Positions 15,994-25,354 of a DNA stretch of 64,000 bases are shown here, piece after piece. The stretch comes from Dielma sp000508965 (lineage in GTDB: Bacteria > Bacillota_I > Bacilli_A > Erysipelotrichales > Erysipelotrichaceae): assembly GCA_000508965.1 (NCBI GenBank), contig BAHV02000012.1:1-64000 (forward strand), written 5' to 3'. The position numbers and the translations under genes are program-made. The notes beneath the pieces are model-generated. The model ran no database searches, was not told where the DNA came from, and saw only the letters and a list, made by a program, of their open reading frames with translations. Within the stretch, counting starts at the first letter, position 1, and each line of letters opens with the position of its first letter.

Positions 15994-16941
15994 ATGGCTG
16001 TTGTTTCAATGAGAAAATTATTAGAAGCTGGCGTTCATTTCGGACATCAAACTAGAAGATGGAATCCTAAAATGAAACCAAACATTTATGCATCAAGAAA
16101 TGGTGTATATATTATTAACTTGGAAAAGACAATCGAACAAATCGATACAGCTTATGAAGCAATGAAGGACATTGCTGAAAAAGGCGGTAAGGTTTTATTC
16201 GTAGGTACTAAAAAGCAGGCTCAGCAAATCGTTGTTGACGAAGCTTTACGCTCTGGCTCATTCTTTGTTAACCAAAGATGGCTGGGTGGTTTATTAACTA
16301 ACTTCCGCACAATTCAAAAACGTGTTAAACGTTTAATTGAAATTGAAGAAATGGAAGCTAGCGGTTTGATCGATGTATATCCTAAGAAGGAAATCGCTCA
16401 AATCAAGAAAGAAAAAGCTAAATTAGAAAACTTCCTGGGCGGTATCAAAGAAATGAAGAAACTGCCTAACGCAATCTTCGTAATTGATCCAAAAGAAGAA
16501 CACAATGCAGTTGCGGAAGCTAAGAAATTAGGTATCCCTGTATTTGCAATGGTAGATACTAACTGTGATCCTGAAGCTGTTGATTACCCAATCGCATCAA
16601 ATGATGACGGCAACAGTTCTGTGAAGCTGATCGTTGAACTGATGGCTGATGCTATCGTTGAAGCTAAGGGCGGTCTGCTTTCAGTTGCTCATAACATCGA
16701 AGAAGGCGAAGATATCACAATGGCTGATGTAATCGTTAATGTTGAAGAAAAAATCGCTGAAAACGATCGTCGCCGCCGTCAGAGAAATGAAGAACGTCGT
16801 GCAGCACAGGCTAACCGCCGTCCTTACAACAGAGACAACCGCAATGGTAACGGTCCTCGCAGCGGCAAACCTTTCGTAAAGAAAGAAACTGTAAAACCAG
16901 CAGCAACAACTGAAGCTGCACCGGCTCCGGCTGCTGAATAA
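15994..16941 (+). CDS. rpsB: 30S ribosomal protein S2 with long basic/Pro-Ala tail
   Basis: A 315-residue S2. Residues 1-235 match the normal protein (MRKLLEAGVHFGHQTRRWNPKM, then QRWLGGLLTNFRTI). Usual S2 has about 240-260 residues, so some 60 residues are extra. They run from an Arg-rich stretch (NDRRRRQRNEERR) through a mixed Arg/Asn/Gly part to a Pro/Ala end. S2 is a late assembly protein on the 30S back. tsf follows after 38 bases. Confidence 0.96.
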   Translation: MAVVSMRKLLEAGVHFGHQTRRWNPKMKPNIYASRNGVYIINLEKTIEQIDTAYEAMKDIAEKGGKVLFVGTKKQAQQIVVDEALRSGSFFVNQRWLGGLLTNFRTIQKRVKRLIEIEEMEASGLIDVYPKKEIAQIKKEKAKLENFLGGIKEMKKLPNAIFVIDPKEEHNAVAEAKKLGIPVFAMVDTNCDPEAVDYPIASNDDGNSSVKLIVELMADAIVEAKGGLLSVAHNIEEGEDITMADVIVNVEEKIAENDRRRRQRNEERRAAQANRRPYNRDNRNGNGPRSGKPFVKKETVKPAATTEAAPAPAAE

Positions 16942-16979
16942 TTACCACTTCGATATTTACGAACAAGGAGGAAAATCAA

Positions 16980-17870
16980 ATGGCAATTACTGCTCAAGAT
17001 GTAAAAGCACTTCGCGATAAGACAGGTGCTGGTATGATGGACTGCAAAAAAGCATTGACAGAATGCGATGGCGATATTGATAAAGCAAGTGAATGGCTTC
17101 GCGAAAAGGGTATCGCAAAGGCAGCTAAAAAAGCTGACCGCATTGCTGCTGAAGGTGCAACCCGCGTTGCTGTAGAAGGCAATACAGCAGTTGTATTTGA
17201 AGTTAACTCAGAAACTGACTTCGTTGCTAAGAATGAACAATTTCTGGCATTGATGAATCAGGTGCAAAACCTGCTGCTGAGCGCTAAACCAGCTTCTATG
17301 GAAGCGGCATTAGCTGCCGAAGCAGACGGTAAGACTTTAGAAACTTTAGTTACTGAAGCGACTGCTACAATCGGTGAAAAAATCACTTTCCGCCGTTTCG
17401 CAATCGTTGAAAAAGCTGATGATGAAGCTTTCGGCGCTTATATTCACATGGGCGGCAAGATTTCAGCTTTATCAGTAATTTCCGGTACTGACACTGCTGT
17501 TGCTAAGGATATCGCAATGCAGGTAGCTTCAATGAGTCCGCAATTCGTATCACGCGATGATATGCCTGCTGAATTCATTGAAAATGAAAGACATGTACAA
17601 TTAGAAATCTTAAAGAATGATGCTTCTTTAGCTTCTAAACCTGAAAAAGTATTACACGGTATCGTAGAAGGCCGTCTGACTAAATCATTACAGGAAATGT
17701 GCTTGGTAGATCAGGTTTACTTTAAGAACCCTGATTTAAAAGTGGGTCAATACCTGAAAGAAAACAATGCAGTTTGTAAATCATTCATCCGCTACGCAGT
17801 AGGGGAAGGGATTGAAAAACGCAGTGAAAACTTTGCTGATGAAGTAATGAATCAGATCAAAGGCAACTAA
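16980..17870 (+). CDS. tsf: Elongation factor Ts
   Basis: A 296-residue EF-Ts of normal length. The N-terminal UBA-like domain contains LRDKTGAGMMDCKKAL, and the core has NSETDFVAKN. It exchanges GDP for GTP on EF-Tu. It is the second gene of the rpsB operon, with its own AAGGAGG, and ends at a terminator. Confidence 0.97.
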   Translation: MAITAQDVKALRDKTGAGMMDCKKALTECDGDIDKASEWLREKGIAKAAKKADRIAAEGATRVAVEGNTAVVFEVNSETDFVAKNEQFLALMNQVQNLLLSAKPASMEAALAAEADGKTLETLVTEATATIGEKITFRRFAIVEKADDEAFGAYIHMGGKISALSVISGTDTAVAKDIAMQVASMSPQFVSRDDMPAEFIENERHVQLEILKNDASLASKPEKVLHGIVEGRLTKSLQEMCLVDQVYFKNPDLKVGQYLKENNAVCKSFIRYAVGEGIEKRSENFADEVMNQIKGN

Positions 17871-17880
17871 TTTAAACTGA

Positions 17881-17920
17881 AAAGGCATTGGTGATTCATT
17901 AGAGTCATCGATGCTTTTTT
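17881..17920 (+). terminator. tsf terminator
   Basis: An imperfect hairpin (AAAGGCATTGGTGA against TCATCGATGCTTT) is followed by T6-T7. Confidence 0.7.
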
Positions 17921-17974
17921 TACTTTTATTGCTGAAGCAGTTCTGTTATGAACAAGATTTTTCATGAATGAGTG

Positions 17975-18003
17975 TTGTAACTGAAGGCTTTATCTAGTAT
18001 AAT
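17975..18003 (+). promoter_or_regulatory. pyrH operon promoter
   Basis: TTGTAA (17975-17980), 17 bases, TATAAT (17998-18003). It drives pyrH-frr and probably the lipid genes behind them. The leader is about 65 bases and shows no strong hairpin. Confidence 0.8.
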
Positions 18004-18075
18004 TGTTATGGTAGAAACGTGTGTTTAAAACCGGTCTATCTTTAAAGAGATGTAGCGAAAAGGTGGAAAATAACA

Positions 18076-18789
18076 ATGTATAAAAGAGTTTTGCTGAAGT
18101 TGAGCGGGGAAGCGCTGTCTTCACCGGGTAATTCATTTGATCCCCAAATTTTGAAGGGATTAGCAAAAGAATTAAAAGAGGTGGCTGAGTTAGGTGTCGA
18201 TCTGGCTATTGTAGTCGGCGGCGGTAATTTCATCCGCGGTAAATTATGTGAACAGATGGGTCTGGAAAGAACTCAGGCTGATTATATGGGCATGCTGGCA
18301 ACGGTGATCAATGCGCTGGCAGTACAGAACGCGCTCGAACAGGAGGATGTCCCAACCCGTGTGCAGTCTGCAATTGAAATGAATAAGGTGGCAGAACCAT
18401 TCATTTTAAGAAGAGCACTTCGTCATTTGGAAAAGGGACGGGTCGTCATCTTTGGTGCTGGTACCGGTAACCCTTATTTTTCAACGGATACTACGGCTGC
18501 TTTAAGAGCCAGTGAAATTAACGCTGATGTCATCTTAATGGCTAAAAACGGAGTTGATGGCGTTTATTCAGCAGATCCGAAGATCGACAAGAATGCGGTG
18601 CGTTATCAGTCACTTACATATATGGATCTGATTCAGCAAAATCTCCATGTCATGGATACGACAGCCACTTCAATGTGTATGGATAATGACATTGATCTGA
18701 TCGTATTTAATATGAACGAACCCGGCAATATTCTAAAAGCTGTCAAGGGTGAAGTAAATGGTACATTAATTACCAAGAAAGGACAATAA
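18076..18789 (+). CDS. pyrH: UMP kinase
   Basis: A 237-residue amino-acid-kinase-fold protein starting YKRVLLKLSGEAL, with VVGGGNFIRG (about 53-62) and GAGTGNPYFSTDT (about 130-142), the latter typical of bacterial UMP kinase. It converts UMP to UDP with ATP. frr begins two bases after its stop, as in most Firmicutes. Confidence 0.97.
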   Translation: MYKRVLLKLSGEALSSPGNSFDPQILKGLAKELKEVAELGVDLAIVVGGGNFIRGKLCEQMGLERTQADYMGMLATVINALAVQNALEQEDVPTRVQSAIEMNKVAEPFILRRALRHLEKGRVVIFGAGTGNPYFSTDTTAALRASEINADVILMAKNGVDGVYSADPKIDKNAVRYQSLTYMDLIQQNLHVMDTTATSMCMDNDIDLIVFNMNEPGNILKAVKGEVNGTLITKKGQ

Positions 18790-18791
18790 TT

Positions 18792-19337
18792 ATGAAGGAA
18801 ATCTTAGATAATGCAACAGTAAAAATGAATAAAGCAATCGAAAATCTGCACGGCAATCTGGCCACAATCAGAACCGGCAGAGCTAATCCGCAGATTTTAG
18901 ACCGTGTGCATATTGATTATTACGGAAGTTCTACACCGATCAATCAGGTGAGCAGCATTTCAGTAGTAGAAGGCCGTCAGCTTTGCATTAAGCCTTTTGA
19001 TAAATCCATTATGAAGGAAATCGAAAAGGCGATTGAAGTGGCTGATTTAGGTTTAGTGCCGCAGAATGACGGTACGATGATTCGTATTAATGTTCCGGCT
19101 CTTACTGAAGACCGCCGCCGTGAATTAAGTAAATCAGCAAGCAAGATGGGTGAAGAAGCGAAGGTAGCGATTCGTAACGTTCGCCGTGAAGCGAATGATG
19201 CGGTTAAGAAGAATAAAGAATTACCGGAGGATCAGGCTAAGCAGGCGAATGAAAAGATTCAGAAGCTGACTGATGAATACGTTAAGAAAATTGATACGAT
19301 CGTGGATGAAAAATCCAAGGAGATCATGGCTGTTTAA
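18792..19337 (+). CDS. frr: Ribosome recycling factor
   Basis: A 181-residue protein, close to the standard 185. The start and the region NLATIRTGRANPQILDRV, then LTEDRRRELSKSA, are diagnostic. With EF-G it splits the post-termination ribosome. Confidence 0.97.
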   Translation: MKEILDNATVKMNKAIENLHGNLATIRTGRANPQILDRVHIDYYGSSTPINQVSSISVVEGRQLCIKPFDKSIMKEIEKAIEVADLGLVPQNDGTMIRINVPALTEDRRRELSKSASKMGEEAKVAIRNVRREANDAVKKNKELPEDQAKQANEKIQKLTDEYVKKIDTIVDEKSKEIMAV

Positions 19338-19360
19338 TCCGTTGCATCATGCAGTATTGT

Positions 19361-19385
19361 AGCCCACAGCATTGTGGGCTTTACT
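19361..19385 (+). terminator. Hairpin between frr and uppS (attenuator)
   Basis: AGCCCACA and TGTGGGCT form a perfect eight-pair stem with a GCAT loop at 19361-19380, followed by TTACTTT. The T run is interrupted, so partial read-through into uppS is likely. No promoter is seen between the hairpin and uppS. Confidence 0.65.
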
Positions 19386-19400
19386 TTAGGAGGATCACTC

Positions 19401-20108
19401 ATGGATTTACAAAGAATACCTGCTCATATTGCTATTATCATGGATGGCAACGGACGTTGGGCAAAAAAACGCGGTTTGCCGCGGACAGCCGGCCATCTTC
19501 AGGGTGCTGAAAATGTGCGCACGATTGCTAAGGAAGCGAATCGTTTAGGGATGAAAACCTTAATTTTGTATGCTTTTTCAACGGAAAACTGGAATCGGCC
19601 GGAATCGGAGATTGATTATCTCTGTAAGCTGCCGAAGATGTTTTTTTCTAAATATATTAAAGAATTAAAGGCGCTGAATATCAAGGTATCATGTATCGGC
19701 GAATATGAGAAGTTTCCCAAAGACACAGTTACGATTATCAAAAACGCAATCGATGAGACGGCAATGAATACTGGTTTAAACCTTTGTTTAGCGGTAAATT
19801 ACGGTGCTCGCCGGGAAATTACGCTGGCGGCCCAGCAATATGCTAAGGATGTGTTAGCTAATAAAGCCTCACTGGATATCGATGAACAGGCTTTTGGTCG
19901 ATATATGATGGGTGAGCATCAGGAGCTTGATTTGCTGATCCGCACATCTGGTGAAGTGCGTTTATCAAATTTTTTGTTATGGCAATGCGCTTATGCGGAA
20001 ATGATATTTACAGATACGGCTTGGCCTGATTTTAATGAAGCAGAGCTGCATCGCTGCATTGAGCAATATCAGCAGCGAGACCGCCGGTTTGGAGGGTTAA
20101 AGGAATGA
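19401..20108 (+). CDS. uppS: Undecaprenyl (isoprenyl) diphosphate synthase
   Basis: A 235-residue cis-prenyltransferase with IAIIMDGNGRWAKKRG (the catalytic Asp motif), FSTENWNRP and LLIRTSGEVRLSNFLLWQ. It extends farnesyl diphosphate to the C55 lipid carrier for wall synthesis. AGGAGG stands eight bases before ATG 19401. Stop and cdsA start overlap by four bases. Confidence 0.96.
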   Translation: MDLQRIPAHIAIIMDGNGRWAKKRGLPRTAGHLQGAENVRTIAKEANRLGMKTLILYAFSTENWNRPESEIDYLCKLPKMFFSKYIKELKALNIKVSCIGEYEKFPKDTVTIIKNAIDETAMNTGLNLCLAVNYGARREITLAAQQYAKDVLANKASLDIDEQAFGRYMMGEHQELDLLIRTSGEVRLSNFLLWQCAYAEMIFTDTAWPDFNEAELHRCIEQYQQRDRRFGGLKE

Positions 20109-20875
20109 AAACTCGAATCTTGACCATGTTTGCTATTCTTGCCTGTGTGATACCGGCATTATTGTTTGGCGGTATTTTGATTGACGCTTTGGTGGTTTTT
20201 ATTATCGTCGTCGGTCTGCATGAGGTATGTCAGCTGAGTGAGCAGCATTGCCCGCGTGCCGTTGAGTATTTCCTGATCGCGGCAGTCTTATTCTCGCTTA
20301 TTTTGGATACCCGTCTGCGGCTGCCTTATGTTGGTTTTGTATGTATTATATTGTTGGCAATGCCTGTCTTTAGTGAAAAAATGCTGGTGTCTGATACTTT
20401 TCTATGTATGGCGTTCGCGGCTTTTTTCGTTACCATCGGCACTGGCTTTCTGGCGATGTATAATCAGGAACCGCTTTTTATCTGGTTTATTATTCTGGCA
20501 ACCTATGTCTGTGATTCCTTCGCATACTTGTGCGGCCGCTTTTTTGGCAAGCATAAGCTTTGTGTCAGAATTTCTCCTAAGAAAACAATTGAGGGAAGTA
20601 TCGGCGGCTGGTTTTTCGCGGCAGTGATTTCTTTTCTGTTTGCGTATTTCTTTATTTCGCATGAACATCTGCTGGCGATGGCTTTAGGCAGTCTCTTCCT
20701 GCCAATTTTCGGTCAGATTGGTGACCTGGCATTTTCTGCCATTAAACGAAGTTATAAGATCAAAGATTTTGGATATTTATTACCGGGACATGGCGGAATC
20801 CTTGACCGAGTGGATTCTTTACTGTTTAATCTGACGGTTTTCTATCTGATCTTCACGGCGGTGAACTTGTTATGA
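20105..20875 (+). CDS. cdsA: Phosphatidate cytidylyltransferase
   Basis: A 256-residue membrane protein with about seven hydrophobic segments. It carries the CdsA signature near its C-terminus (GDLAFSAIKRSYKIKDFG, then LPGHGGILDRVDS). It makes CDP-diacylglycerol for phospholipid synthesis in the membrane. It is coupled on both sides: four-base overlaps with uppS and dxr. Confidence 0.95.
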   Translation: MKTRILTMFAILACVIPALLFGGILIDALVVFIIVVGLHEVCQLSEQHCPRAVEYFLIAAVLFSLILDTRLRLPYVGFVCIILLAMPVFSEKMLVSDTFLCMAFAAFFVTIGTGFLAMYNQEPLFIWFIILATYVCDSFAYLCGRFFGKHKLCVRISPKKTIEGSIGGWFFAAVISFLFAYFFISHEHLLAMALGSLFLPIFGQIGDLAFSAIKRSYKIKDFGYLLPGHGGILDRVDSLLFNLTVFYLIFTAVNLL

Positions 20876-22026
20876 AACAAATCATTTTATTAGGAGCATC
20901 CGGTTCAATCGGCGAACAGACGCTGGATGTGATTCGTTCTCATCCCGAGCTGTTTGAATTGGTGGCTTTCAGTGTTCGCAGCCGATTGGCAGCGGCCTAT
21001 AAGATTCTTGATGAATTTAAGGTGCGTGCTATCTGTGTTAAAGATGAACGGGATGCTGATGAAATCAGGAAAAAATATCCGCATCTGGATATTCATATCG
21101 GTGATCAAGGCCTTCTTGAACTGGCGGCGCTGCCTTATGGTGATACCTTAGTCAATGCGCTGGTGGGATTTGTCGGATTGCTGCCAACGCTTAAAGCGAT
21201 TGAATGCCGCAAGAATATCGCGCTGGCGAATAAGGAAACCTTGATTGTCGGCGGCAAGTTTGTGAAAGCTGCGCTCAGGGAATACGGTGTTTCTCTGAAA
21301 CCGATCGACAGCGAACATTCCGCGATTTTCCAGTGCCTGCAAGGCAATGAACATGGCAGTGTTGAAAAATTGATTATTACCGCCAGCGGCGGCAGTTTCC
21401 GTGACCGCAGCCGGGATCAGCTGCAGGGTGTTACTGTAAATGAGGCTTTGTCACATCCCAATTGGTCAATGGGGGCAAAAATAACGATTGATTCTGCAAC
21501 GATGATGAATAAAGGCTTTGAAGTGATTGAAGCGCATTACCTTTTTGATATCGATTATGATAAAATTGAAGTGCTGCTGCATCGGGAGAGTATTGTTCAT
21601 TCTTTAGTACAATATTGTGATCATGCGCTGATGGCACAATTGGGTACAGCCGATATGCGGCTGCCGATTCAGTATGCCTTGACACATCCGGCTAGACTGC
21701 CGTTAATGAACAGTGAAATACTGAATCTTGCGGAAGTCGGCGCATTGCATTTTGAAAAGGCTGATTTTGACCGTTATCCATTGCTGGGACTGGCCTATAA
21801 GGCCGGCCGCCTTGAAGGCAATGCCTGTGCGATCATGAATGCTGCCAATGAAGAAGCAGTGGCGTTATTTTTGGCCGGGAAGATTACCTTCTTAGATATT
21901 GAAGCTTATGTATTCAAGGCTGTAGAAAGCATTGAATTCATTGAAAATGCTACACTTGAGGATATTATCCGCAGTGACGCAGCTGCTAGAGCATTTGTCA
22001 ATGAAGCTGTGAAAGGAGCCGTTTAA
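20872..22026 (+). CDS. dxr: 1-deoxy-D-xylulose 5-phosphate reductoisomerase
   Basis: A 384-residue protein. The NADPH-binding start is LLGASGSIGEQTLDVI, with ALANKETLIVGG, PIDSEHSAIFQCL and ITASGGSFRD following. It catalyses the second step of the MEP pathway to isoprenoids and so feeds UppS in the same operon. The stop overlaps the rseP start by one base. Confidence 0.97.
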   Translation: MKQIILLGASGSIGEQTLDVIRSHPELFELVAFSVRSRLAAAYKILDEFKVRAICVKDERDADEIRKKYPHLDIHIGDQGLLELAALPYGDTLVNALVGFVGLLPTLKAIECRKNIALANKETLIVGGKFVKAALREYGVSLKPIDSEHSAIFQCLQGNEHGSVEKLIITASGGSFRDRSRDQLQGVTVNEALSHPNWSMGAKITIDSATMMNKGFEVIEAHYLFDIDYDKIEVLLHRESIVHSLVQYCDHALMAQLGTADMRLPIQYALTHPARLPLMNSEILNLAEVGALHFEKADFDRYPLLGLAYKAGRLEGNACAIMNAANEEAVALFLAGKITFLDIEAYVFKAVESIEFIENATLEDIIRSDAAARAFVNEAVKGAV

Positions 22027-23081
22027 TGCAATTTTTATTTAACTTTATTATGTTTATTCTGCTGCTGATGGTAATTGTGGTTGTCCATGAATTTGGGCAT
22101 CTGATTACAGCAAAGCACTTTAATGTATACTGCAGCGAATTTTCTATTGGTATGGGGCCAGCCCTTTATCAAAATAAGAACAACGAAACTGTCTTTTCAA
22201 TCCGTGCTTTACCGCTTGGCGGTTATGTGCAGATGGCGGGTGAAGAAGGCACTGATACGACCGGTATCCCTTATGAGCGGACAATTAAAGGCATTAAGAC
22301 ATGGCAGCAGGTAGTGGTCATGGCAGCCGGTGCTTTTATGAATGTCGTGCTGGCTTGGGTTATTTTTGTCGGCATCGTTATGGCAAGAGGATCAGTAGCT
22401 GGACCTGCATTGCCGGTTTTATCGGGAATCATTGAAAATTCACCGGCTGAAAAGGTAGGTCTTCAAGCAGGTGATGAAATCGTCAAGGTAACCCTGAATG
22501 ATGGTACGTCTTTCATACCGGAAACCTTTGATGATATTCTTGTCCGTACTCAACAAAATCCTCAGGATCGTATCATTCTGACAATTTCAAGAGCCGGACA
22601 AATCAAAGATTATATGATTACCCCTGAACTGCAGCGTGACGGTACGACGTATCTGATCGGTATTCAGGCCAGCAGCTCTGTCATTGAGATTCAATGGTAT
22701 GAAGCTTTTAAATATGGTACGCTGGCAATGGGCAATTCTATGATGCAGATCATTTCAGCTTTAGGCAATCTTGTAAGAGGCGTTGGTCTTGAGGATATGT
22801 CGGGACCGGTGGGAATTTTCCAAGCAACGAGTCAGATCACGCAATCAGGAGCCACAGCCTTTTTGACATGGCTGGGTCTATTATCTTTAAATATCGGTAT
22901 CTTTAACCTGCTGCCGCTGCCGATTCTTGATGGCGGACGCATCGTTATCGTACTGCTTGAAAAGCTGATCGGAAAGAAGCTCAGCGAAAAATGGGAAACC
23001 ATTATTATGATGATCGGTGTCGCACTGGTTGTTGGCTTAATGGTATTTGTAACCTGGAATGATATTTTGCGACTGTTTTAA
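22026..23081 (+). CDS. rseP: Site-2 membrane protease RseP/RasP
   Basis: A 351-residue zinc metalloprotease of the membrane. HEFGH at residues 21-25 is in the first membrane segment, a PDZ domain lies at about 130-205, and NLLPLPILDGG (third zinc ligand) is near residue 295. It cuts membrane-spanning segments of anti-sigma factors and signal-peptide remnants. It is the last gene of the pyrH-to-rseP run; the proS and polC genes that follow in Bacillus are missing. Confidence 0.95.
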   Translation: MQFLFNFIMFILLLMVIVVVHEFGHLITAKHFNVYCSEFSIGMGPALYQNKNNETVFSIRALPLGGYVQMAGEEGTDTTGIPYERTIKGIKTWQQVVVMAAGAFMNVVLAWVIFVGIVMARGSVAGPALPVLSGIIENSPAEKVGLQAGDEIVKVTLNDGTSFIPETFDDILVRTQQNPQDRIILTISRAGQIKDYMITPELQRDGTTYLIGIQASSSVIEIQWYEAFKYGTLAMGNSMMQIISALGNLVRGVGLEDMSGPVGIFQATSQITQSGATAFLTWLGLLSLNIGIFNLLPLPILDGGRIVIVLLEKLIGKKLSEKWETIIMMIGVALVVGLMVFVTWNDILRLF

Positions 23082-23086
23082 TTAAG

Positions 23087-23109
23087 CGAAGGCGATGCCT
23101 TCGTTTTTT
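23087..23109 (+). terminator. rseP operon terminator
   Basis: CGAAGGC (23087-23093) pairs with GCCTTCG (23097-23103) across a GAT loop, then six T. The T run ends just before the topB ribosome binding site. Confidence 0.85.
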
Positions 23110-23125
23110 GAAGGGAGGGCTGCTT

Positions 23126-25240
23126 TTGAAAACACTGATTTTAGCGGAAAAGCCGGAGCTTGGCAGAGCCATTGCGGCCGCGGTAAACGCTACTGAACGC
23201 GAGCGTCAGGGAGTGATCCAAAAGGGTGACTTAACGATTACCTGGGCTTATGGACACCTTTTGCGATTAAAAGAGCCGGAAGAATATGATCCTAAGTATA
23301 AACAATGGAAAAAGGAAGATCTGCCGATTGTCTTTGATGAGTGGCAGCAAGTGCCGGATGGCGATAAGGCGAATCGAGTAGCCCAAATCGGCACGCTGAT
23401 CAGCAATGCAGATCAAATTATCCATGCCGGTGACCCTGATGATGAGGGACAATATCTGGTTGATGAGATTCTTGACTATCATCACTGTGACAAACCGGTG
23501 AAAAGACTATATATCAATGACAATACACCGGAGCTGATCCGCCGTTCAATCAAAGAAATGAAGGATAATGATGAAAGCTGTCGGTTGGCTGGACGCAGTG
23601 CCTATGCCAGAGCCGTTGCCGATTATGTTGTGGGTATCAATTATACAAGGTTGTTCTCCGTATCACTGCGCAAAAAAGCAATGAGTGTCGGCCGGGTTCA
23701 GAGTCCGACACTCGGTTTAATCGTGGCCCGTGATTTACAGATTGAAAATCATCAAAAGCAAGTATATTATGAATTAGATGTTGATGTGGAAGTTGATAAT
23801 AAACAGATCAAAATGAAGTACAAGCCAAGCAAAGCTGTATTAAATGATGAAAAGAATATCCTTGACCGCAGTATTTTGGATGAATTGAAGGTAAAATTGA
23901 CTGATCAGCTTCTAAAAGTAAAGGTCGAACAAAAAGAAAACAGTCAGCGGCCGCCGCTGCCTTATAATCTGGCCAAGCTGCAGGCGGCAATGAATGTCAA
24001 GTATGGTTATGATCTAAGCCGCACTGACCGTATTACGCAGACACTTCGTGACCGTTATCAGGCAATTACCTATAATCGCTCAGATTCTCAATATCTGAAA
24101 GAGGAGCATTATAAAGAAGCCGGCAAATTGCTGCCATTTGTTATGAATAAATTAGGTGTGGCGCTGCCGCTTGATTATACTTTTCATTCAGAATGTTTTA
24201 ATGACCAATTCGTTACGGCCCATCATGCCATCATACCAACAATGTCAAATTTTAATATTAAAGCCTTGAGTGAAGAAGAAATGAATGTTTATATTGAAAT
24301 CTGTAATATGTACTTTATGCAGTTTCTGCCGCCGATTCAAAAGCTGCAGACAACATTAAGCGCACCGGTGGATGGCGGTGAGCTGCGCTGTGTGCTGACG
24401 AAAATCTTAGATCAGGGATATCGTCAGTATTTTCAGGAAATCAAGGAAAATGATGAAGGCGAAGAAAGTGATGAACTGGAGTTTAAGCCGGGGAAATATG
24501 ATGGCCGTGTACTTAACAGCGCAGTAAGCGAAAAGGCGACAAATCCGCCGAAGCATTATACACAGGCCTCGCTGATCCGCGATATGACAAGCATCGCAAA
24601 ATATGTAGAAGATCCGGAAGTTAAGAAGATATTAAAGGCTAAGGATAAAGACAAAAAGGGTGAAAATGGATCGATTGGCACCAGTGCTACCCGCTCGACG
24701 ATTGTTGAAACATTGATCAAGCGCGGTTATGTGGAAATGAAAGGAAAACAGATATTATCTACGCAGCTGGGCCGTGATTTTTATCAGATCCTTCCTGATG
24801 AAATAAAGAAAGCGGATTGTACGGCCCGCTGGTGGGTAATTCAAGAGGATATCAAAGAGGGCAAGGCCGATGTCGCTGATTTGGTGAAAACGGTGGTAGA
24901 CGCCTTTATGCCTAATTTAGAGAAGACGATTTATATGGACAGCCGTGAAAGCTTAGGTGTATGTCCGATTTGCGGTCATAAAATCGTGGAATATCCAAAA
25001 AGCTTTGGCTGTACGAACTATCGCAACGGCTGCAAATTCGCAATCTGGAAAAATGATTTCTTTCTGACCTCAATCAACAAAGTGCCTACTGCTTTAATGG
25101 CTAAAAAATTGATTAAGGATCATTGGTGTCAGGTAAGATTAACCAATGATGAGATAAAACTGCTGATCATGCATATTAGAAATGGTAAACCGGTGTTTGA
25201 ACTGCGTGAACTGCCGAAGAAGAAAGCGGCTGCATCATAG
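23126..25240 (+). CDS. topB: DNA topoisomerase III-like (type IA, TopB)
   Basis: A type IA topoisomerase of 704 residues, resembling the proteobacterial TopB subfamily in its start (LILAEKPELGRAIAAAV) and in HAGDPDDEGQYLVDEIL. The catalytic Tyr is Y316 in ITYNRSDSQYL. One C4 zinc finger (CPICG...C-x5-C) lies near residue 615. I chose TTG 23126 because GGGAGGG is about seven bases before it. Oddly, the usual Arg of the Toprim motif DPDREG is Asp here, although the D-x-D-x-E metal ligands remain. It probably decatenates DNA; the substitution makes activity less certain. Confidence 0.87.
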   Translation: MKTLILAEKPELGRAIAAAVNATERERQGVIQKGDLTITWAYGHLLRLKEPEEYDPKYKQWKKEDLPIVFDEWQQVPDGDKANRVAQIGTLISNADQIIHAGDPDDEGQYLVDEILDYHHCDKPVKRLYINDNTPELIRRSIKEMKDNDESCRLAGRSAYARAVADYVVGINYTRLFSVSLRKKAMSVGRVQSPTLGLIVARDLQIENHQKQVYYELDVDVEVDNKQIKMKYKPSKAVLNDEKNILDRSILDELKVKLTDQLLKVKVEQKENSQRPPLPYNLAKLQAAMNVKYGYDLSRTDRITQTLRDRYQAITYNRSDSQYLKEEHYKEAGKLLPFVMNKLGVALPLDYTFHSECFNDQFVTAHHAIIPTMSNFNIKALSEEEMNVYIEICNMYFMQFLPPIQKLQTTLSAPVDGGELRCVLTKILDQGYRQYFQEIKENDEGEESDELEFKPGKYDGRVLNSAVSEKATNPPKHYTQASLIRDMTSIAKYVEDPEVKKILKAKDKDKKGENGSIGTSATRSTIVETLIKRGYVEMKGKQILSTQLGRDFYQILPDEIKKADCTARWWVIQEDIKEGKADVADLVKTVVDAFMPNLEKTIYMDSRESLGVCPICGHKIVEYPKSFGCTNYRNGCKFAIWKNDFFLTSINKVPTALMAKKLIKDHWCQVRLTNDEIKLLIMHIRNGKPVFELRELPKKKAAAS

Positions 25241-25277
25241 ATGCTATTTTGATACTGCTTCCTGTCCTTCGATTTAT

Positions 25278-25306
25278 TTGATATTGCTCAGGATATATAT
25301 TATGAT
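25278..25306 (+). promoter_or_regulatory. Promoter of the membrane protein gene at 25382
   Basis: TTGATA (25278-25283), 17 bases, TATGAT (25301-25306). The expected transcript start is near 25313, immediately before a strong hairpin. Confidence 0.75.
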
Positions 25307-25317
25307 AAATATATAGG

Positions 25318-25354
25318 AATCAGCTTATGAATCATTTCTAACCATAAGCTGATT
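25318..25354 (+). repeat. 12-base-pair inverted repeat at the transcript 5' end
   Basis: AATCAGCTTATG (25318-25329) and CATAAGCTGATT (25343-25354) pair perfectly around a 13-base loop. There is no T run after it, so it is not a standard terminator. It may protect the mRNA 5' end or bind a regulator. Confidence 0.7.

Noticed and set aside
23126..25240. topB as a sign of a conjugative element
   Set aside because: TopB relatives occur on such elements, but no relaxase, type IV secretion or integrase gene is near and the flanks are normal chromosome.
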